DNA from: Ficedula albicollis
Taxonomy: Eukaryota; Chordata; Aves; Passeriformes; Muscicapidae
Reading direction: 5' to 3'
DNA length: 64,000 nucleotides
Assembly (NCBI RefSeq): GCF_000247815.1
Contig: NC_021675.1
Coordinates: 62,550,462 to 62,614,461 of the forward strand
Of this stretch, positions 37,701 through 51,135 are shown piece by piece. How positions within the stretch are numbered: the stretch's first letter is position 1; the number at the start of each line of letters is the position of its first letter. Below the pieces are notes generated by a model, which ran no database searches, was not told the origin of the DNA, and was given only the letters and a program-made list of their open reading frames with translations. Position numbers and translations under genes: made by a program.

Positions 37701-39973
37701 ATGTCATCCATTAGTTTAAAAACCTCATACCAAAGAGATGTGCTGTATGCTTTCAAAGAGCAGATGAAATGCAAAAAGTTGATTCAGTAGAATTAACAAA
37801 ACAGAAAAAGAAAATCAAGCATTATTATCTATAATAACACCTAATAACACTGCATTATTAATGGTTATAATTAAGATGGAACAGTCTAACAAAAGTCCTC
37901 ACACTGATTTTTAAAAAAGAATACATGATACATTCCAACTTTGAAAACATTACTCAACTCCAGAAATTTGATTCAACAAATGTTGTTATAATATACAATA
38001 TAGTTTTAAGGTTTCCAAAACAGGATGAGAACAGCTGCAACAGCCATCTTTTCTTGTCCTGATATTTAGTTAAAAGAATTAAATCATCTTTAATTTTTAA
38101 AATATCTCTGCATTAAATGATTATTTAACAATACTTAAAGAATTTGACACTTGTTTCCCTAAGAGATTAGGTCTCATTATATTACTCTGCACTATTTTTA
38201 ACCACAGAGAGATACTAAAAGTGCAAGTACCAAAATGATTTTCAGGAAAAAACAGCTTTGAATGTTCTTCTTGGTGAAGAGGAACCTAAATTTTTTGAGT
38301 TCAAGAAAATACTGCAAGGTTCCCCCATTTTAACAGACTTCAAGAAAAATTAAAAGATGAGTGCAATGGGCTACAGTTGAAAATGTTACCAAAACTGGTG
38401 ATGGATAGAAGAATTACAATTACTGTATTTAAGGTAAATTTTTACATAGGTAGAGTTCTACTGTCTGCAGTCTCACAGAGACACCTTTAATGTGTTCATA
38501 AATTTATAAACATCTTTTCCAGAACAGAATTGTGCAAGAGCATGAGAGTAGTGGCATTTACCTACAGGGAAGAAAAGTGGGAAGAAAGACAGAATTATGC
38601 CCTCTCATTGAGCCAAATATTAAATATTCATAAGGTCCTCTTAGCTTAAGTTACACCTCGAAAATAGGCTAAAAAGTAAAATTGGTCCAAATCACAGAAT
38701 GTTAACATGGTTGTTAATGGACACTATTTCATAACCACAAATTATTCATATAGGAAAATTTATTGGTAGATAAAACATAAATCTGCTCTTAACAAAACCA
38801 GATTTCTTGTAATTCAATAAAATTTTCTAAATACATTTCTTGTGAAAACAACATAACTAGGGCACATACTAGACATACTCATTTTCTGAATTCAGTTCCA
38901 ATTTAAAGACTAATTAATCATAATCAGCCCTGCTATGAACAAGCACACTTCCCACAGTTCAGAAATAAAATTGTGCATTTTCTGTTTTGTGAGACATTTT
39001 CCCTACCACAATTACAGCACGACTGCACCATTAATTTTGCATTCTCATCCCATTTTGATTCCTGCATTTTTAAAATAATCTTGTATAGTTTCTATTAGTA
39101 AAAACAGCACCTAGACATTAATCCTACAAACTTGTCTGGCTTTTTCTATGTATAATACAGCTTCTGCAGGTAAGAGGAAAATACTTAAGGAGGGCAATTA
39201 TACCATTAATTCTAATCTTACAAGAAATATGTTTGTGCACATATAGCCAGACGTAATCTAACAAGAAAAAGTGACATTTTCTTGTGAAATCATGTTGATA
39301 TATATTAAAATGTCTATGAATATGCTGCATTCTTGGACAGATATTTTAAAAATAAATAAATAACAAATTTCAAAGAAATCACGCCACCTTATGGCAGCAG
39401 TCAGCAACACTGACAGCTGGTGTTTCACACACCGCTCATACCTCAACAAAAATCCAAATACAGCCTTTTTAGACCTGTAAGCAATGAACAGTGTTCAGCA
39501 AACCCCATAAAAGAAACTCCATGGAACCTACTCACACTGTTTAATTTAGAAGATTAATTTGGATGCCAGCAGGAATCAAACCTGCAAGCTCAGAGAAGTG
39601 TATTACTTCCAAATTTCATGTTTGGATTATTACCTCACTCATTCTGCTAAGACAACTGAAAAGAACACAAAAGCAAGCAAGTAGCCTATACAATACACTC
39701 ATGGTCATTATTCCAAAGGTGGAGTCTCTAAGAATTTCCTGCTATTGTTATTTCCTCTTCCACCAACCCTAAATAGATGGCCTGAAATAAACTAAACATG
39801 TATTAACAACATTGTGTTCTACTACCCATAGTGTATGAGCACTTGGGACAAGTGTTGAAGTAGCAGTTTTGAAGTTTGAAGCAAAATGAAAATACCTCAA
39901 CACTATTTTATTTTGACACACAAAGCTTTTGCAATCCTCCTCTGGATTGCTGTTTCTCCTGGTGACTGGGATA

Positions 39974-40148
39974 TCGAAGATATAATCCTCTTACAGCATG
40001 CAGAGAAAAAAAAAAAAATTTCAAAGTGAAAAGAAGTAGCTGGACAGAGAACAGTCCACACTCGAAGATATAATCCTCTTACAGCATGCAGAGCAAAAAA
40101 AAAAATTTCAAAGTGGAAAGAAGTAGCTGGACAGAGAACAGTCCACAT
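39974..40148. repeat. 88-bp tandem duplication, two copies
   Basis: TCGAAGATATAATCCTCTTA starts at 39974 and 40062. The copies differ in the A run and one or two bases (AAGTGAAAAG versus AAGTGGAAAG). Confidence 0.93.
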
Positions 40149-41851
40149 CCACATAGCTACATGTAGTAAGGGCATTCATCCAAATACAGATTTGAATACA
40201 AACCATTCCTTTGTCCATTTCATATTGTGACCTAGAATGAAAGTTTCCCCTTCCAAAGTAACTGCAGTGGCAATGAGAATGTTGGGACACAGACCAACTT
40301 TCAATCCCTCCTGTCTGTTTACATACACTAAGAAATACCAACTAGGACATAATGAGGAGAAAAAAGGACTTTTTAGGCCAATAACTATCATATCTTTCTG
40401 AAATTCATGGAAAGTCCCAAGTGCCTATTTAAATGAATATTTACGTAATGTGAAACAGCTCCAGCGACAGAAATTAAATTTTATTTTTCACGTTTAAAAC
40501 ACTCAAAACACGAGATGTGCAAAAAACCTGCCTGAAATTTCAGTCTGGAAGACTGTGGACATGTTTTTCCTGTTGCATGTGAATTACTAGGAGTAGACTG
40601 TTTGGTATTCTGAGAGAATTCGCTCTTACTGCAACCAGAAATTCTGTCAACACTGGATATATATAACAGCAAACTTTTTCAACTTAGAAGAATCACCATT
40701 TTCTGATTAAGAAGGATGTAGCTAGATGGTTCCCAAACCCCTTTATCCAGAACTTTTTGCTGTGCTTAAGTTATGCAATTACTGTATTAAAGTTACGAGT
40801 GTAAAGAAATTAAGTATTTTCCTAACTAGAAAAAAAAGCAAGACACTTAAAAGCTTCAGAGAACCTAGAAATAGACCACTATGAAAGACAGAAAAATAGA
40901 AAAACTTCTGAGAAACAAGTAATTACAGTTCCTACCTGCATTCCCTAAGCATGCCAGAAGCTCTTCCATATATTCTGCTCCCAAAAATCCACTGCACTGA
41001 TTCTTCCTACATTTTCCCACAGCAGAAAACTCAGTGTCTCCTTCTTTCCTCCTCCCATCTCAAATGCTTTTTAAACACCTCCTTCCTATCTAGAGGGCTC
41101 AGTGTGCCACATTCCCTCCCGTGCTGAAGAGTGGTGTAATTTGTATTCCATGGCTCTTGTGCCAAGAGCTCTGCACAGATTTTTGTTTCTCCATAATCAC
41201 CAGCCTTCCTCCAAATAAGCATGGTAAAGGGGTAGGGGAAGAATCTCTCCATTCACTTTCACATCACTGCCTGAGGAGGAACACTAGGAGCAAAGATATA
41301 ATGAAGCCATATTCCTACAGGTGATTCCTACAGCAAAACAGGAGGATGGCTTTTCTTTCCTTGTTTTCTCCAAAGCTAATATGGTTTTGAGAGTCAGACA
41401 TCAGCTGATGTTACACCAGATGTAAAATATTACACTTACAAGGAGACCCAAAACCACCAAGTTGATTAGGAATTCCCTTTCCTCAACTCCTGTCATAATT
41501 CAACAACTGAACAAAAATACACGATAAACATTTGATTTTTCTATATACCATGATACATTCATTTCTGAGACATAAGGAACATTTTGATCAGCAAAGGTAT
41601 AGTGTTTGGATTTATATAGGACCAACTGTGATAGGTAAAATAAATTCAGAATTCCCCACTGCTGGCACCAATGTAACCCATTAAAGGAATATTGAAAAAG
41701 ACAGGTTCATACCTGAAATCTGTATTTCTCTCACAAAAATGTCATATGATAGTAAGTAATTTTATTACACTAATACATTACTTTCTTTCAGCAATTATCC
41801 ACTATAAGTTCTCTAAGGCTCACTTCTAAATCTTAAGTGAAAGTTAATTAC

Positions 41852-41971
41852 CTCAAGGTCATCCAGAGAGCGAGTAATACTAAATCGCTTCGACCTTCCA
41901 AATGATCTTCGAGCAGAAGAACGTGGAGGAGGAGCCTGATTTAATCCCATTGAATGTCCAAATTTTGCACC
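41852..41971 (-). CDS. RGS12: RGS12 coding exon (40 codons, basic linker before the RGS domain)
   Basis: Acceptor GTTTAG ends at 41972 and donor GTAATT begins at 41851. The 40 codons read GAKFGHSMGLNQAPPP, then RSSARRSFGRSKRFSITRSL, then DDLE. The second part is nearly identical to the mammalian RGS12 segment preceding the RGS domain. It is rich in Arg, Ser and Lys, and the RSFGRSKRFS stretch contains likely basophilic kinase sites. Both ends are phase 0. Confidence 0.95.
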
Positions 41972-44900
41972 CTAAACAAAACAGAAAATACATATTAATT
42001 TAATTCTTTAATTTTAGCACATTGCTGATAGTAGTGAGATCTGAACTTTAAGGAAATGTAACAGGACCACAATTTCAAAACAAGTTGGTCATTTGTCACC
42101 CCCCCTGTAAAATCACATTCTAAAATTCATAAAAGTTGACTTCTTCAGTCTTAAGTCAAATATCTTAAATATTCAGCATGAATTTACTGTACTAACATTA
42201 GGTTGCTAAAATGTACACGATACATGTCAGTAATGAAAGCAAGACGATCCTGGCTCTTTCCTGTCTTAACTGGAAACTTTTTAACTATAAAATATTTGTG
42301 TTTTCTATAGGAAATTAACATCCCAGAAATCATCTCACCCAGCTTCTCTTGGAACGTTTCTCCACATTTTTAAAAATCTTACTTTCACTACCTTTTTTTT
42401 AAAGCCTTGCTGCTGCAAAGCCCAACTTTTTAAAATCACACAGTACAAAATTGCAGCAACTTTTGTGATGAGAAAAGCAACTCCCTCACTTGGATGTTCC
42501 ATTACTAGAACTGGTGCTGCAGTAATTAAATCTAATGGTTTTCTCTTGTCCCCATAATCATACTCTTTCTCCCTAAAAAGTCACCAGATGTCAGTTAAGC
42601 TACTCAGCATGTACAAGTTTATTCCAAATGGCAAAGTGTAAGCTTGAACCTAAAATTAGGCACACAGTCGGTGACTGGTGCTAAGCAGATGTACATAAAC
42701 TCACTACATTACAAAACCTTGTGATTATGTGCCTGAAAATTTGGATTCCTTTCAATGCAACATTCAAAGTAGGGAAAATTCCTCCCTGTCTGCTGATGCT
42801 TTTTTGCTTTAGAAAATAAAAGACTTTAAATCAGAGCAAATGTCCCTCTGTTTCATGTCAGCATCTTTCTTCATTATAGCAAGCTTAAAAATATATTTAT
42901 TAGTACTTTTGTAATTGCTGATTTGGCAGATTTGTAATATTTATTACATTTTCTATTTATGTTCATTTCTTCCTTTGGGCAAATTTCTGTGCTCCAAGTT
43001 CTGAACTATTTTGGTCTCCCTTTGATCATTCATTGGAAAATCTATCCAGGTCACATTAATCAAAAGAACAACCACAAATTTCACATCTTCATAGCATCAT
43101 GCTAACAACCACTCATAAAAAGCAGAGAAGAGCAGCCAGAGTATTGTACAGCCTTGGAGATGTCTGTCTGTTTGCTAATTCCCATGGAGATAACTCTGTT
43201 CTACAGCAACTGGGCTCTGGTCATCACCAGTACTGTCATCAATGTTCACAAGCTCAAAGAATTGTCAAGGCAAAACAGGAGTCTGGATCCAAAGTATGCA
43301 GCAGGGTTCATCCCCTCAACAGGCTTGAGGGTTCAACTTCATTCAGTATTAAAAGTAATCAATTTTTCTATTAAATCTCTTTCCCTCCCAATTTTCAATC
43401 TACTAAGGGTTTGGTTTGAGTTTGATTTTTTTTTAATTGGCTGAGAATTGGGCAGGTTCTGCCAAAGCCACCTGAAAATCTAGTGACAGGATATTAGTTT
43501 CCAAGGTTTTAAGAGAGCATTTAAAAGTGCAGTATAAACAAGCTAAGATGGCTTTTGCTAAATGATTACATAAATGTGAACAGAGGAAAATTGTTCTCTG
43601 TAAATGTTGACAAGCAACACCCAGTGGAATGAGGACAGTTCTGTCTTCTTAAAGATCTTCTTGAGCAACTTTTAAAATCAACTCTTCATCCAGGTACTGC
43701 TGAGGGGGTTCATACCTGCCCCATCCCTTACAGCCTTTTCTGTGTGAATGGAAAGCTTACACCTGGTGCAGTAATCTGTGCCACACTGTGAACTTCTCCT
43801 CAACCCCTGACTACATTCAGCAGTATCCATTCCTGTGCTGCACAGTGATCAAAACATCAACAAGGCTCCTCCTGTATGAATGGTACATGAATATACATGT
43901 ACATCTACTCGATTTCACCACTAGTCAAGTATGACCACACTAGTTCTGCGATTTTTAATTTTTTTTTCATTTTTAATCCGAGAATTAGTGATAAAACTCT
44001 CAGACTACCAACAACTCAGCATATTAATGGCATCATTAGTGTGAGTACAATTGGTACTTTGAAACTAATGAAACAGCTACACAGTATGGATGTTTAATGG
44101 TCTTTGATGTGTTTCTTAAAAGTAGATGTATGCCTGAGAGAACTTCATCTTTCATTGAAAATAAAAGGGTGAAAGGAAAAAACTGAAAAAACTATCAGTA
44201 GCAGACATATCTATTAAGAACAGCAAATACATTTTCATTTTTCATTCTATTTAGTCTCCAAAAAGGAATATGAATTGTCCAGCATTTATTTAAATAGTAG
44301 AGACTGCCACATATGATTCTGGGAGATTAAGACAAGGACTCAAATAATTTTTGAAACAGTAACATCACTAATTGAAGGAAGAGGAATCAACTGCCTAAAG
44401 GCAAATCCAATTAGATTCCACTGAGAAGCAGATTCTAGATAAAATTAATTATCACCAGATGCCCCATTGTGGAAATAAACACTACTTACCTATTTGTGGT
44501 CAGAAGCGTAACAAAGAGAAAGAGGGAGAGAGGACAAAAACCACTTGTAAATTGTGTGGTATTAGAAAAGAGAAAGTAAATTAGTATCCAATCAAAGTTT
44601 TTATTTATGGTTTTTGATATTGTTATACAAAACTGAATTACTGAGCCCTAGGTAGAACAGTAAAGATAAGAACAGGTTAAGAAAAAACAGACCCTGAGAA
44701 TAAAACAATGCTTAAGCAATGATTACAAAATATAAAAATGCACTGAGCTAACCATTTCCCCAACCCATCTGGATAACAATTCAGAAAATATTTTCAACTG
44801 ATAAAAAAATCTCTTCCTTGCTCTGAAAAATTTAATTTAATCATCTAGGAAAGTAAGGAAAGCATTAATAAAAAACCTAGAAAGACTGCATTTCACAAGT

Positions 44901-45356
44901 ATTTAATTTCCTGGGAAGTCTCCCTTTTCATCTTGAATCTATTCCAGACATTCAGACTATGAAGGCAGACCTCCTTCTCCAGATCAATTAAAAAATGGGT
45001 GTGCATACACACATGCACACAAATAAGGAAAGAATCACATATCTTAAGCAAACAGCACTATTTTGGCAAATGTTTTTCATGGGACTCTGAAGAGCTGGAA
45101 ATAAAAGCATCCATGACTTGAACAGAAAACAGCCACTGAAACTAGAATGTGCTAATCAGCATCCCTAAAGAAATCCACAGTTTTTGAGCACAGAGAGATT
45201 GTTAGTGCAATTACTGATATTAATGTTATTTGTGCACTCTCTCAGACAAAGAAATCATAGTACTTCTAAAAGCCTTTACCACACTATTAAACAAGTATTA
45301 AAAACCACTAAATTATCCACAAACATTTCAGAACAATGTATGTATAGCCAAAAAAA

Positions 45357-45462
45357 TGGCCAGGTTAGAGCAATGTGGTCCAGTGGAAGGTGTCCCTGCC
45401 CATGGCAGAAGGCTTGGAACAAAATGATCTTAAGGTCCCTTCCAACCCAAACCACTCTATGA
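45357..45462 (+). mobile_element. CR1 LINE 3'-end fragment
   Basis: It contains GGAAGGTGTCCCTGCCCATG, a slightly altered GGCTTGGAACAAAATGATCT, and CCCTTCCAACCCAAACCACT followed by CTATG, the characteristic CR1 3' end. It is about 105 bp and diverged. Confidence 0.88.
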
Positions 45463-46397
45463 AAAATATCCTCTTTCATTCTCTGTTAGCTGCCAGGCTA
45501 AAACACTGAAGTTTGCTACATCAACATTAGGTTTTGGGTTGATTGGGGTTTTTTTTAAGTACAAATTACCTATAAGCCCTAGAATTGTTTATTATCCTAC
45601 CTTAAAGATCCTCTTCAAAAAATAGTGTTACCCAATCTATGAAACTCTAAAAATATCTAAATAGTCAAGAAAAATCTAAGAATTTCTATCAGAGAACAGA
45701 ATTAGAAACTAAAGTCCACCTGACATTTTACTAAGTGCTTTAACCTCAGAAATTTTAAGAATCCAGAAGCCAACCAAAAAGCACAGAAATTATTGAAAAC
45801 AAGTGGATCAGTGAAAAGTATGTGCTACAGCAACACATCCTCTCCTATTTGCAATGCAGATACTTGCCACCCTGCTACTACTATCTACAATGGTGAAAGT
45901 AAAAAGAACATATCTCTAAAAGCCTTTATCCTGTTATGATTTGGCAGATGGAGAGGAAAAACAACAAGGGATTAAAGGAATTAAAGTACTGATGCTCTAA
46001 AAAAAATCCATTCCTTTTTCTACTCTTGTAAAAAAAGTAAAAATTAGAATGGATTGAAATACCAGTTAATGTATAATCGTAAGAGGAAAAGGACAATAAT
46101 GGAGTCAGTGTCCTTTATCTTTTTTTAATAAATTACTAGATCACCATTTTTTTAGGCTAACAGGATATGGCAAGTGCAAAGATGACAAGGACAGCACTGA
46201 AAACAGGTCACCAGGGGAGGACTGATATAGCAGCAGTTTGTGAACATGTCCAAGTGAGAACATTTTCTGTCTGAGAACAAGACTGGTGTACAAGTACAAA
46301 TGAGAAAGTGGAAAACATGGTACTTCATATATTAGCAAGGCAGAGGGAGTGAAGAAGGATGTGACTCATGTTAGACTGCAAACAGATGGACAGAAAG

Positions 46398-46495
46398 AAC
46401 AAAAAGGTTCCAATATAAGATGATTTGCACCACTCTAATTATTTAAAACAAAAAGGTTCCAATATAAGATGATTTGCAGCAGTCTAATTATTTAC
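46398..46495. repeat. 49-bp tandem duplication, two copies
   Basis: AACAAAAAGGTTCCAATATA starts at 46398 and 46447. Differences are CACCACTC versus CAGCAGTC and the last bases. Confidence 0.9.
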
Positions 46496-49400
46496 AGATA
46501 GAATAAAAAAGGATGGGCTCTTAGAAGTATTTGTAACTGATAAACAAGTTAGGCAGCAGTTCCATATAAGATTTTTCAACAGCTGTGGCAGCTTAAGGGT
46601 TTTGCAAGTACCTCTGACCACTCCTGCAAGCTCACAAATTGCAGCAGGCTGTGCCCTCATCTCCACTAACAGCAAACTAGTTTACAAAATGAAATAATCC
46701 TGTTTCTATGGCACATCCACAGACAGTCATGCCAGCACAACTCATGGTGTTCACTGCCAGCTCCAGCCCGAGCACAGCAGGAACTCTTTTAGGCTGGAAC
46801 TGCCAAAGAAACACTAGGTGAAATTATGCCAGCCAATGTGTGACTGTAACCTGGAGCCTGAGTGCACAGAAGTCAGTGAAACCTGATCAATTATTCAGAA
46901 CACAAAGAAACCAAACACCTTCAGAAAACATCTTCAATTAGCTTAAAGGAATTCCCAGCTATAGCACGAGCTGTACCATGCTCCTTTATACTCCAGCAAA
47001 TGCACTTATTGAGCATTACAGCTTCGTAACAAATTATCATGTGCCACAACCTGAAATTTTCATTTTGTGCTAAACAGTCTTTGTGCCTCTACAGTTATAT
47101 CCTGGATATTACTAACAACTTTCCTCTCCTCTGGTACCAGTTCTAAAGCTGAAGGTGCAGGAAGGGGTTAGCAAGGAAGGTGACAGGCAGGTATTGGAGT
47201 AAAAGAGACTAAGGAAAGAGACTAAGGGGAAACTTTTGTTAGGAGCTCAGGCATCCCTGACAACAAAAAAAAATACAGTGAGTTGGCAGCAAGAACCCAG
47301 AAAGGAGAGAAAAGAAGAAAAAACTGTGAGGCTTTAGGCCAGCTTCCAGCAAATTTACAACTTTTCATGGAAAACACATTATAGTTTGTGATCTTGAGAG
47401 GAAACTAAAGGGACTAAATCTGATGGGACAGAGATTTTGCCTGCTCTGTGAAAGAGCTGCAAGAAGGAAAGGTAAAATAGAAGAAGGGAAGCTAATCAAA
47501 AACGTTTAAAAAGCACTGACAAGCCTGATCATCTACATTTATAGGACTATGCTTTCAAAACTGTTTCACAACTAAAGTTAATCTCACAAGATTTGAGTGA
47601 AACCATTTTAAAAGTTTAAATGTTTAAATTTTTAAAGCGTAAGAAAGTAATTAAATGTGATTTACAAAGTTCTAAGAGCTCTAAGACAAAAATATCATTA
47701 CCAGTGAGCACTGATTTTTACAGAAAATGGTTTTCCTCCTGTTCAGGTGGAACAAGAACTGTATCCTATGTGCTGGCCTTTTAAGAGAACACAAAAGGAC
47801 CACACACATGCTAGAATGGTCACACAGAACTGCTTGCCTCAATTTAAGGAACTCAACTAATTAAGGAGATCAATAGAATTTGGTACATTCTATGTGTTAT
47901 AGAACTCAATCATACTAACTATAAGACCACCAAATTTTAATTTGTCCTATTTCCAGCTACTGAAGCTTTTAAAAACTCCCACTGCTTTTGGATTTGATTC
48001 TGTGACTTTGTATGGTTGGAAACAGTTTGGAAACCAGATACACTGACCATATAATTTGAAACTTACTTCTGTGGACATTCAAAATTTGCCAAATTCAATC
48101 CTGGCTGTTGAGCTCCTCAGCAGAAGGGTCAGTCTGGATTGGCAGTTCATCTTTAAAAAGAATGCAGGTTTAAAACCTCAAAAAGAAAGCTCCTGATTTA
48201 GACCTTTCTGAAAAGGGATGGGAAACAGGGATGCTTACTTTAATGCCAAAAAGCACACAAAATCTGAAAAAACAGTGGAAGTATCACAGAAAAAAAGAAG
48301 CTGGTCTCAAATCCTGCTCTGGACTGTGTGGCTTTGTCTTCCTCTCCTGTCCACTCCCACCCTAAGCATCCACTCTGCTCTGGACAGTGCAGGGCAGAGC
48401 AGGTCCTGACCCCCTTTGTCCCTCATCCCACCTGCCAGCATCACGCGCCCCCACCCAAAACTGGCAGTGGAACTCACAGTCCTTGTAAAAGGAGGGTCTG
48501 TGGGGCCTGAGAACAGCACAGATTGAAATATGGGATATGTCAGGTGAGGACTTCTCTTATTCTGAAGGAGATAAAGGAATCTGGGAGCAGAGCTGGCTGT
48601 GGCCCCACCCCTGGGCTGTCACAGTAGGTCCTGGGGCACAGGGATCTGGGCTGGCAGAGAGTGCTGCAGGTGCTATGGACAAAAGCACAATGAAGTGACA
48701 CCCTTCAGGCTGCCCTGCACCAGTGTCATCACCATGGAGGGACAGCGCCTCACAGGACCCAATTAGGTGACAGAGGGTTAATTAAAAAGGTCTGTCATCA
48801 TTCAAGTTTTACTGTCAGCTTTTCTGCAGTCTCTAATTACTCTGCAATTCCTGGTTTCTTGGGTGTTTTTTTGATTTTTTGGGGGGTACACCAGGATGAC
48901 AAAGAATTCCAACACTATATTCACCAGTGCTGATCAACAGATTTGATGACTTTTAAGAAAACTTCTTTACTGATCAGATGATAATGACATATTTCACTCA
49001 ATTCTAACCATTACAATGGCATTTTAAATGCCAGTTTGGCCCATGATGCAGCGAAGAATGTTGCAAAATTTCATATTAGAACTATATGGACTCCAGGAAG
49101 ATACAGGAAAGAGACTGTCCTGACAGGAACATCCAAGTAAATGAAATCTAATGCTTGTCTCCTGTACTAAGGATATTAGGTATAAAATACTGACCCATAT
49201 ATACTTCAGTACTATCCTAATCACTTATCACAAAAGAAAAATGTTGATGTTCTTTATGCATATGAAAAAGTAAGATCATTTTCTCTCATAACTAGATAAA
49301 AGTATCTTCTATAATTTGAAGCCTGGTAGTTGGAAATTGCAGAGCAACAGAAATACCTTTCTACTCTAGGGGAAATGTGAAGAAAAATATAAAAAAGGAC

Positions 49401-49510
49401 ATAATGAGTTTCAAATAATCTTGAACATTAAGTAGGCATTAGCTGGGAACATTAATTCAGTGTGGCCAAATAATCACTACCAATCAAAATTCTCACCTCA
49501 TCTTAAAAGG

Positions 49511-49537
49511 AAAAAAAAAAAAAAGAAAAGAAAGAAG
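49511..49537. repeat. A-rich tract
   Basis: Fourteen A followed by GAAAAGAAAGAAG. Simple purine repeat. Confidence 0.8.
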
Positions 49538-51069
49538 CCTTACGAATACATTGTCTGTCCACACATTTTTAAAATTGCTTATAACTCTGGTAACCCATCT
49601 CAAAAATAATATTACAGCAGCCAATTATATTACAATTATGAAAAAACTTTTGGACAGGATAAGACTAAGCTGACCTCTGATTGGAAAGGAAGTGATTGGT
49701 GATTGAGGTTTAAAACAAAAATAATATTACTAAGTAGAGAGAAAAATTGTTAGTATTTCTCAGTATGAATATTAGCAGGTATGAGATGAAACTATACAGA
49801 AAATACAATTAGGTCATGTTTTCTTTCCACACTATTAAACTGCAGAATATATAAGTCAATTGATGTTAGGAATGCCAAAAGTACAAGTTCACATAAGTTT
49901 TAGCAATTCCATATTTATTTTTGCTAATTAAAGGTCTTTATTCCATATGCCCCTATTTCTTGTCCAGTGAAAAACTGGTATTTTACAACTCCTTTTCGCC
50001 TCTAAATCTTCTTAACTTCAAGGAATTCAGGTCTTTCTTAGTATAGACAGTAACTTTATCATCTCCCATCTCAAAGCTTTTATGTTTAAAACATAAATAT
50101 TAAACCATTTTCTCATTTTTTCAATTCATTCTGTGCTAAATTTTTTCCAAGCCATTTTCTTTCTGGTACACAAATTTGAAATGAGGACACTTCACAAAAG
50201 TCACTATCTCTCTACAGACATTTACAGTCCAGATCTTATCTAACTTCTTTTTCAAAGAAACACAGCAAACATTATTGGGGCTTTTTATACACTTTGAACA
50301 ACCTAGAACCATTTAAAAATAATTTTAGAAGATTGCAATTCATATGAATTTTTGCTTATGGTATAAGAGATCTATAGGATCTGTTTCCTATAAATGCCTC
50401 TTTGCAAACTAATTCACATTAGCACATTCTCAGATCTAGCTGGCTGTTTTGGATTTTTCTTGAGTTCGCTTTAAGGTACATAGGGTAGATCTCAGATCAA
50501 AGCCTATAAATTCAAAAGTTAGCATTAAATTGTACTGCTTAAGAATAGCAATCCAGCTGCCATTAATTCTGCTTTAAGAACAGCTGTGGTGGAACAATTT
50601 AAGCTAGTGAGCAAACAGAATTCTAAAGGAAAGGGAAAAAAACATGTAATTATACAACAAAAAAAAAACAAATATGGGAACCACAAAGCTTTGCCAACAT
50701 TGTTTCTGCATATAAAATATCTGCTTTGCAGTTAGTACACCATCCAGTTACCCGCAGTAAAAAACTGCAATTCTTGGATCTGAAGCAAATTACAGAAAAA
50801 AAAAAAAAAACTTGGACTGCATATCTTTTTCAGTAACACTTGCTTTGGAAACAAAGACAACTCTGAAGTAGTTACAGTTAAACTTCTGATGAAAACAAAG
50901 GAACAATAACAGTTGCCCATGAACTAGATTACCAAGGCAAGATGCTTTAGTGAACCCCATAGTACTACTTACTATCTTCTGTCTTCTACATTTTTACAGC
51001 AGTTTCAGGTGCCTAAACTATGAAGGTTACCAAGCAGTTGACATATTTTATTGTTTAAAAAAAATACAC

Positions 51070-51135
51070 CTTTGCAATACTATTGTCCAGTGAGTCTCGT
51101 AAAATAAGATTTTCTATTTTGTCTTCCTCGAAGAT
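51070..51135 (-). CDS. RGS12: Candidate in-frame cassette exon of RGS12 (22 codons)
   Basis: On the minus strand a pyrimidine-rich tract ending CCTCTTTGTAG is followed by 66 nt without a stop, then GCAAAG and donor GTGTAT. The exon would be phase 0 at both ends, matching the phase-0 junction between the first coding exon and the exon at 41852-41971. Inclusion would therefore add 22 residues (IFEEDKIENLILRDSLDN then SIAK) between the EDKK end and the GAKFG start. The peptide is acidic and helix-like. I do not recall this segment in the main mammalian isoform. The donor is weaker than those of the other exons. It could still be a chance match; transcript data or conservation would settle it. 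Confidence 0.5.

Larger units (their letters stand above)
22148..41851 (-). other. RGS12: Long RGS12 intron (19.7 kb)
   Basis: This is the largest intron in the window and is mostly AT-rich unique-looking sequence. It holds an 88-bp tandem duplication (39974-40148), an AT microsatellite (31493-31506) and a possible old retroelement relic near 34440-34760 beside a GC-richer patch at 33900-34250. Open frames on both strands are short, without splice support or recognisable domains. An alternative RGS12 promoter or first exon could lie here, but I could not identify one. Confidence 0.8.
41972..51069 (-). other. RGS12: RGS12 intron between the candidate cassette exon and the exon at 41852-41971
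   Basis: About 9.1 kb of intron. It contains a CR1 3'-end fragment (45357-45462), a 49-bp tandem duplication (46398-46495) and an A-rich tract (49511-49537). A short GC-richer patch near 48300-48770 has no coding signal that I can support. If the cassette exon is not real, this and the previous interval are one 13.7-kb intron. Confidence 0.7.

Noticed and set aside
39560..39640. tRNA-like T arm on the minus strand (GCAGG-TTTGATT-CCTGC)
   Set aside because: The T stem-loop is perfect, but the upstream part does not give a convincing D arm, an anticodon loop with T at position 33, or a matching acceptor stem.
43099..43444. Overlapping + strand frames of 91 and 96 codons
   Set aside because: No recognisable domain, and overlapping frames in intron sequence without splice signals that I could support.
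48300..48770. GC-richer patch with short open frames on both strands
   Set aside because: No homology recognised, no splice sites in a consistent frame; probably ordinary intron or an old repeat.
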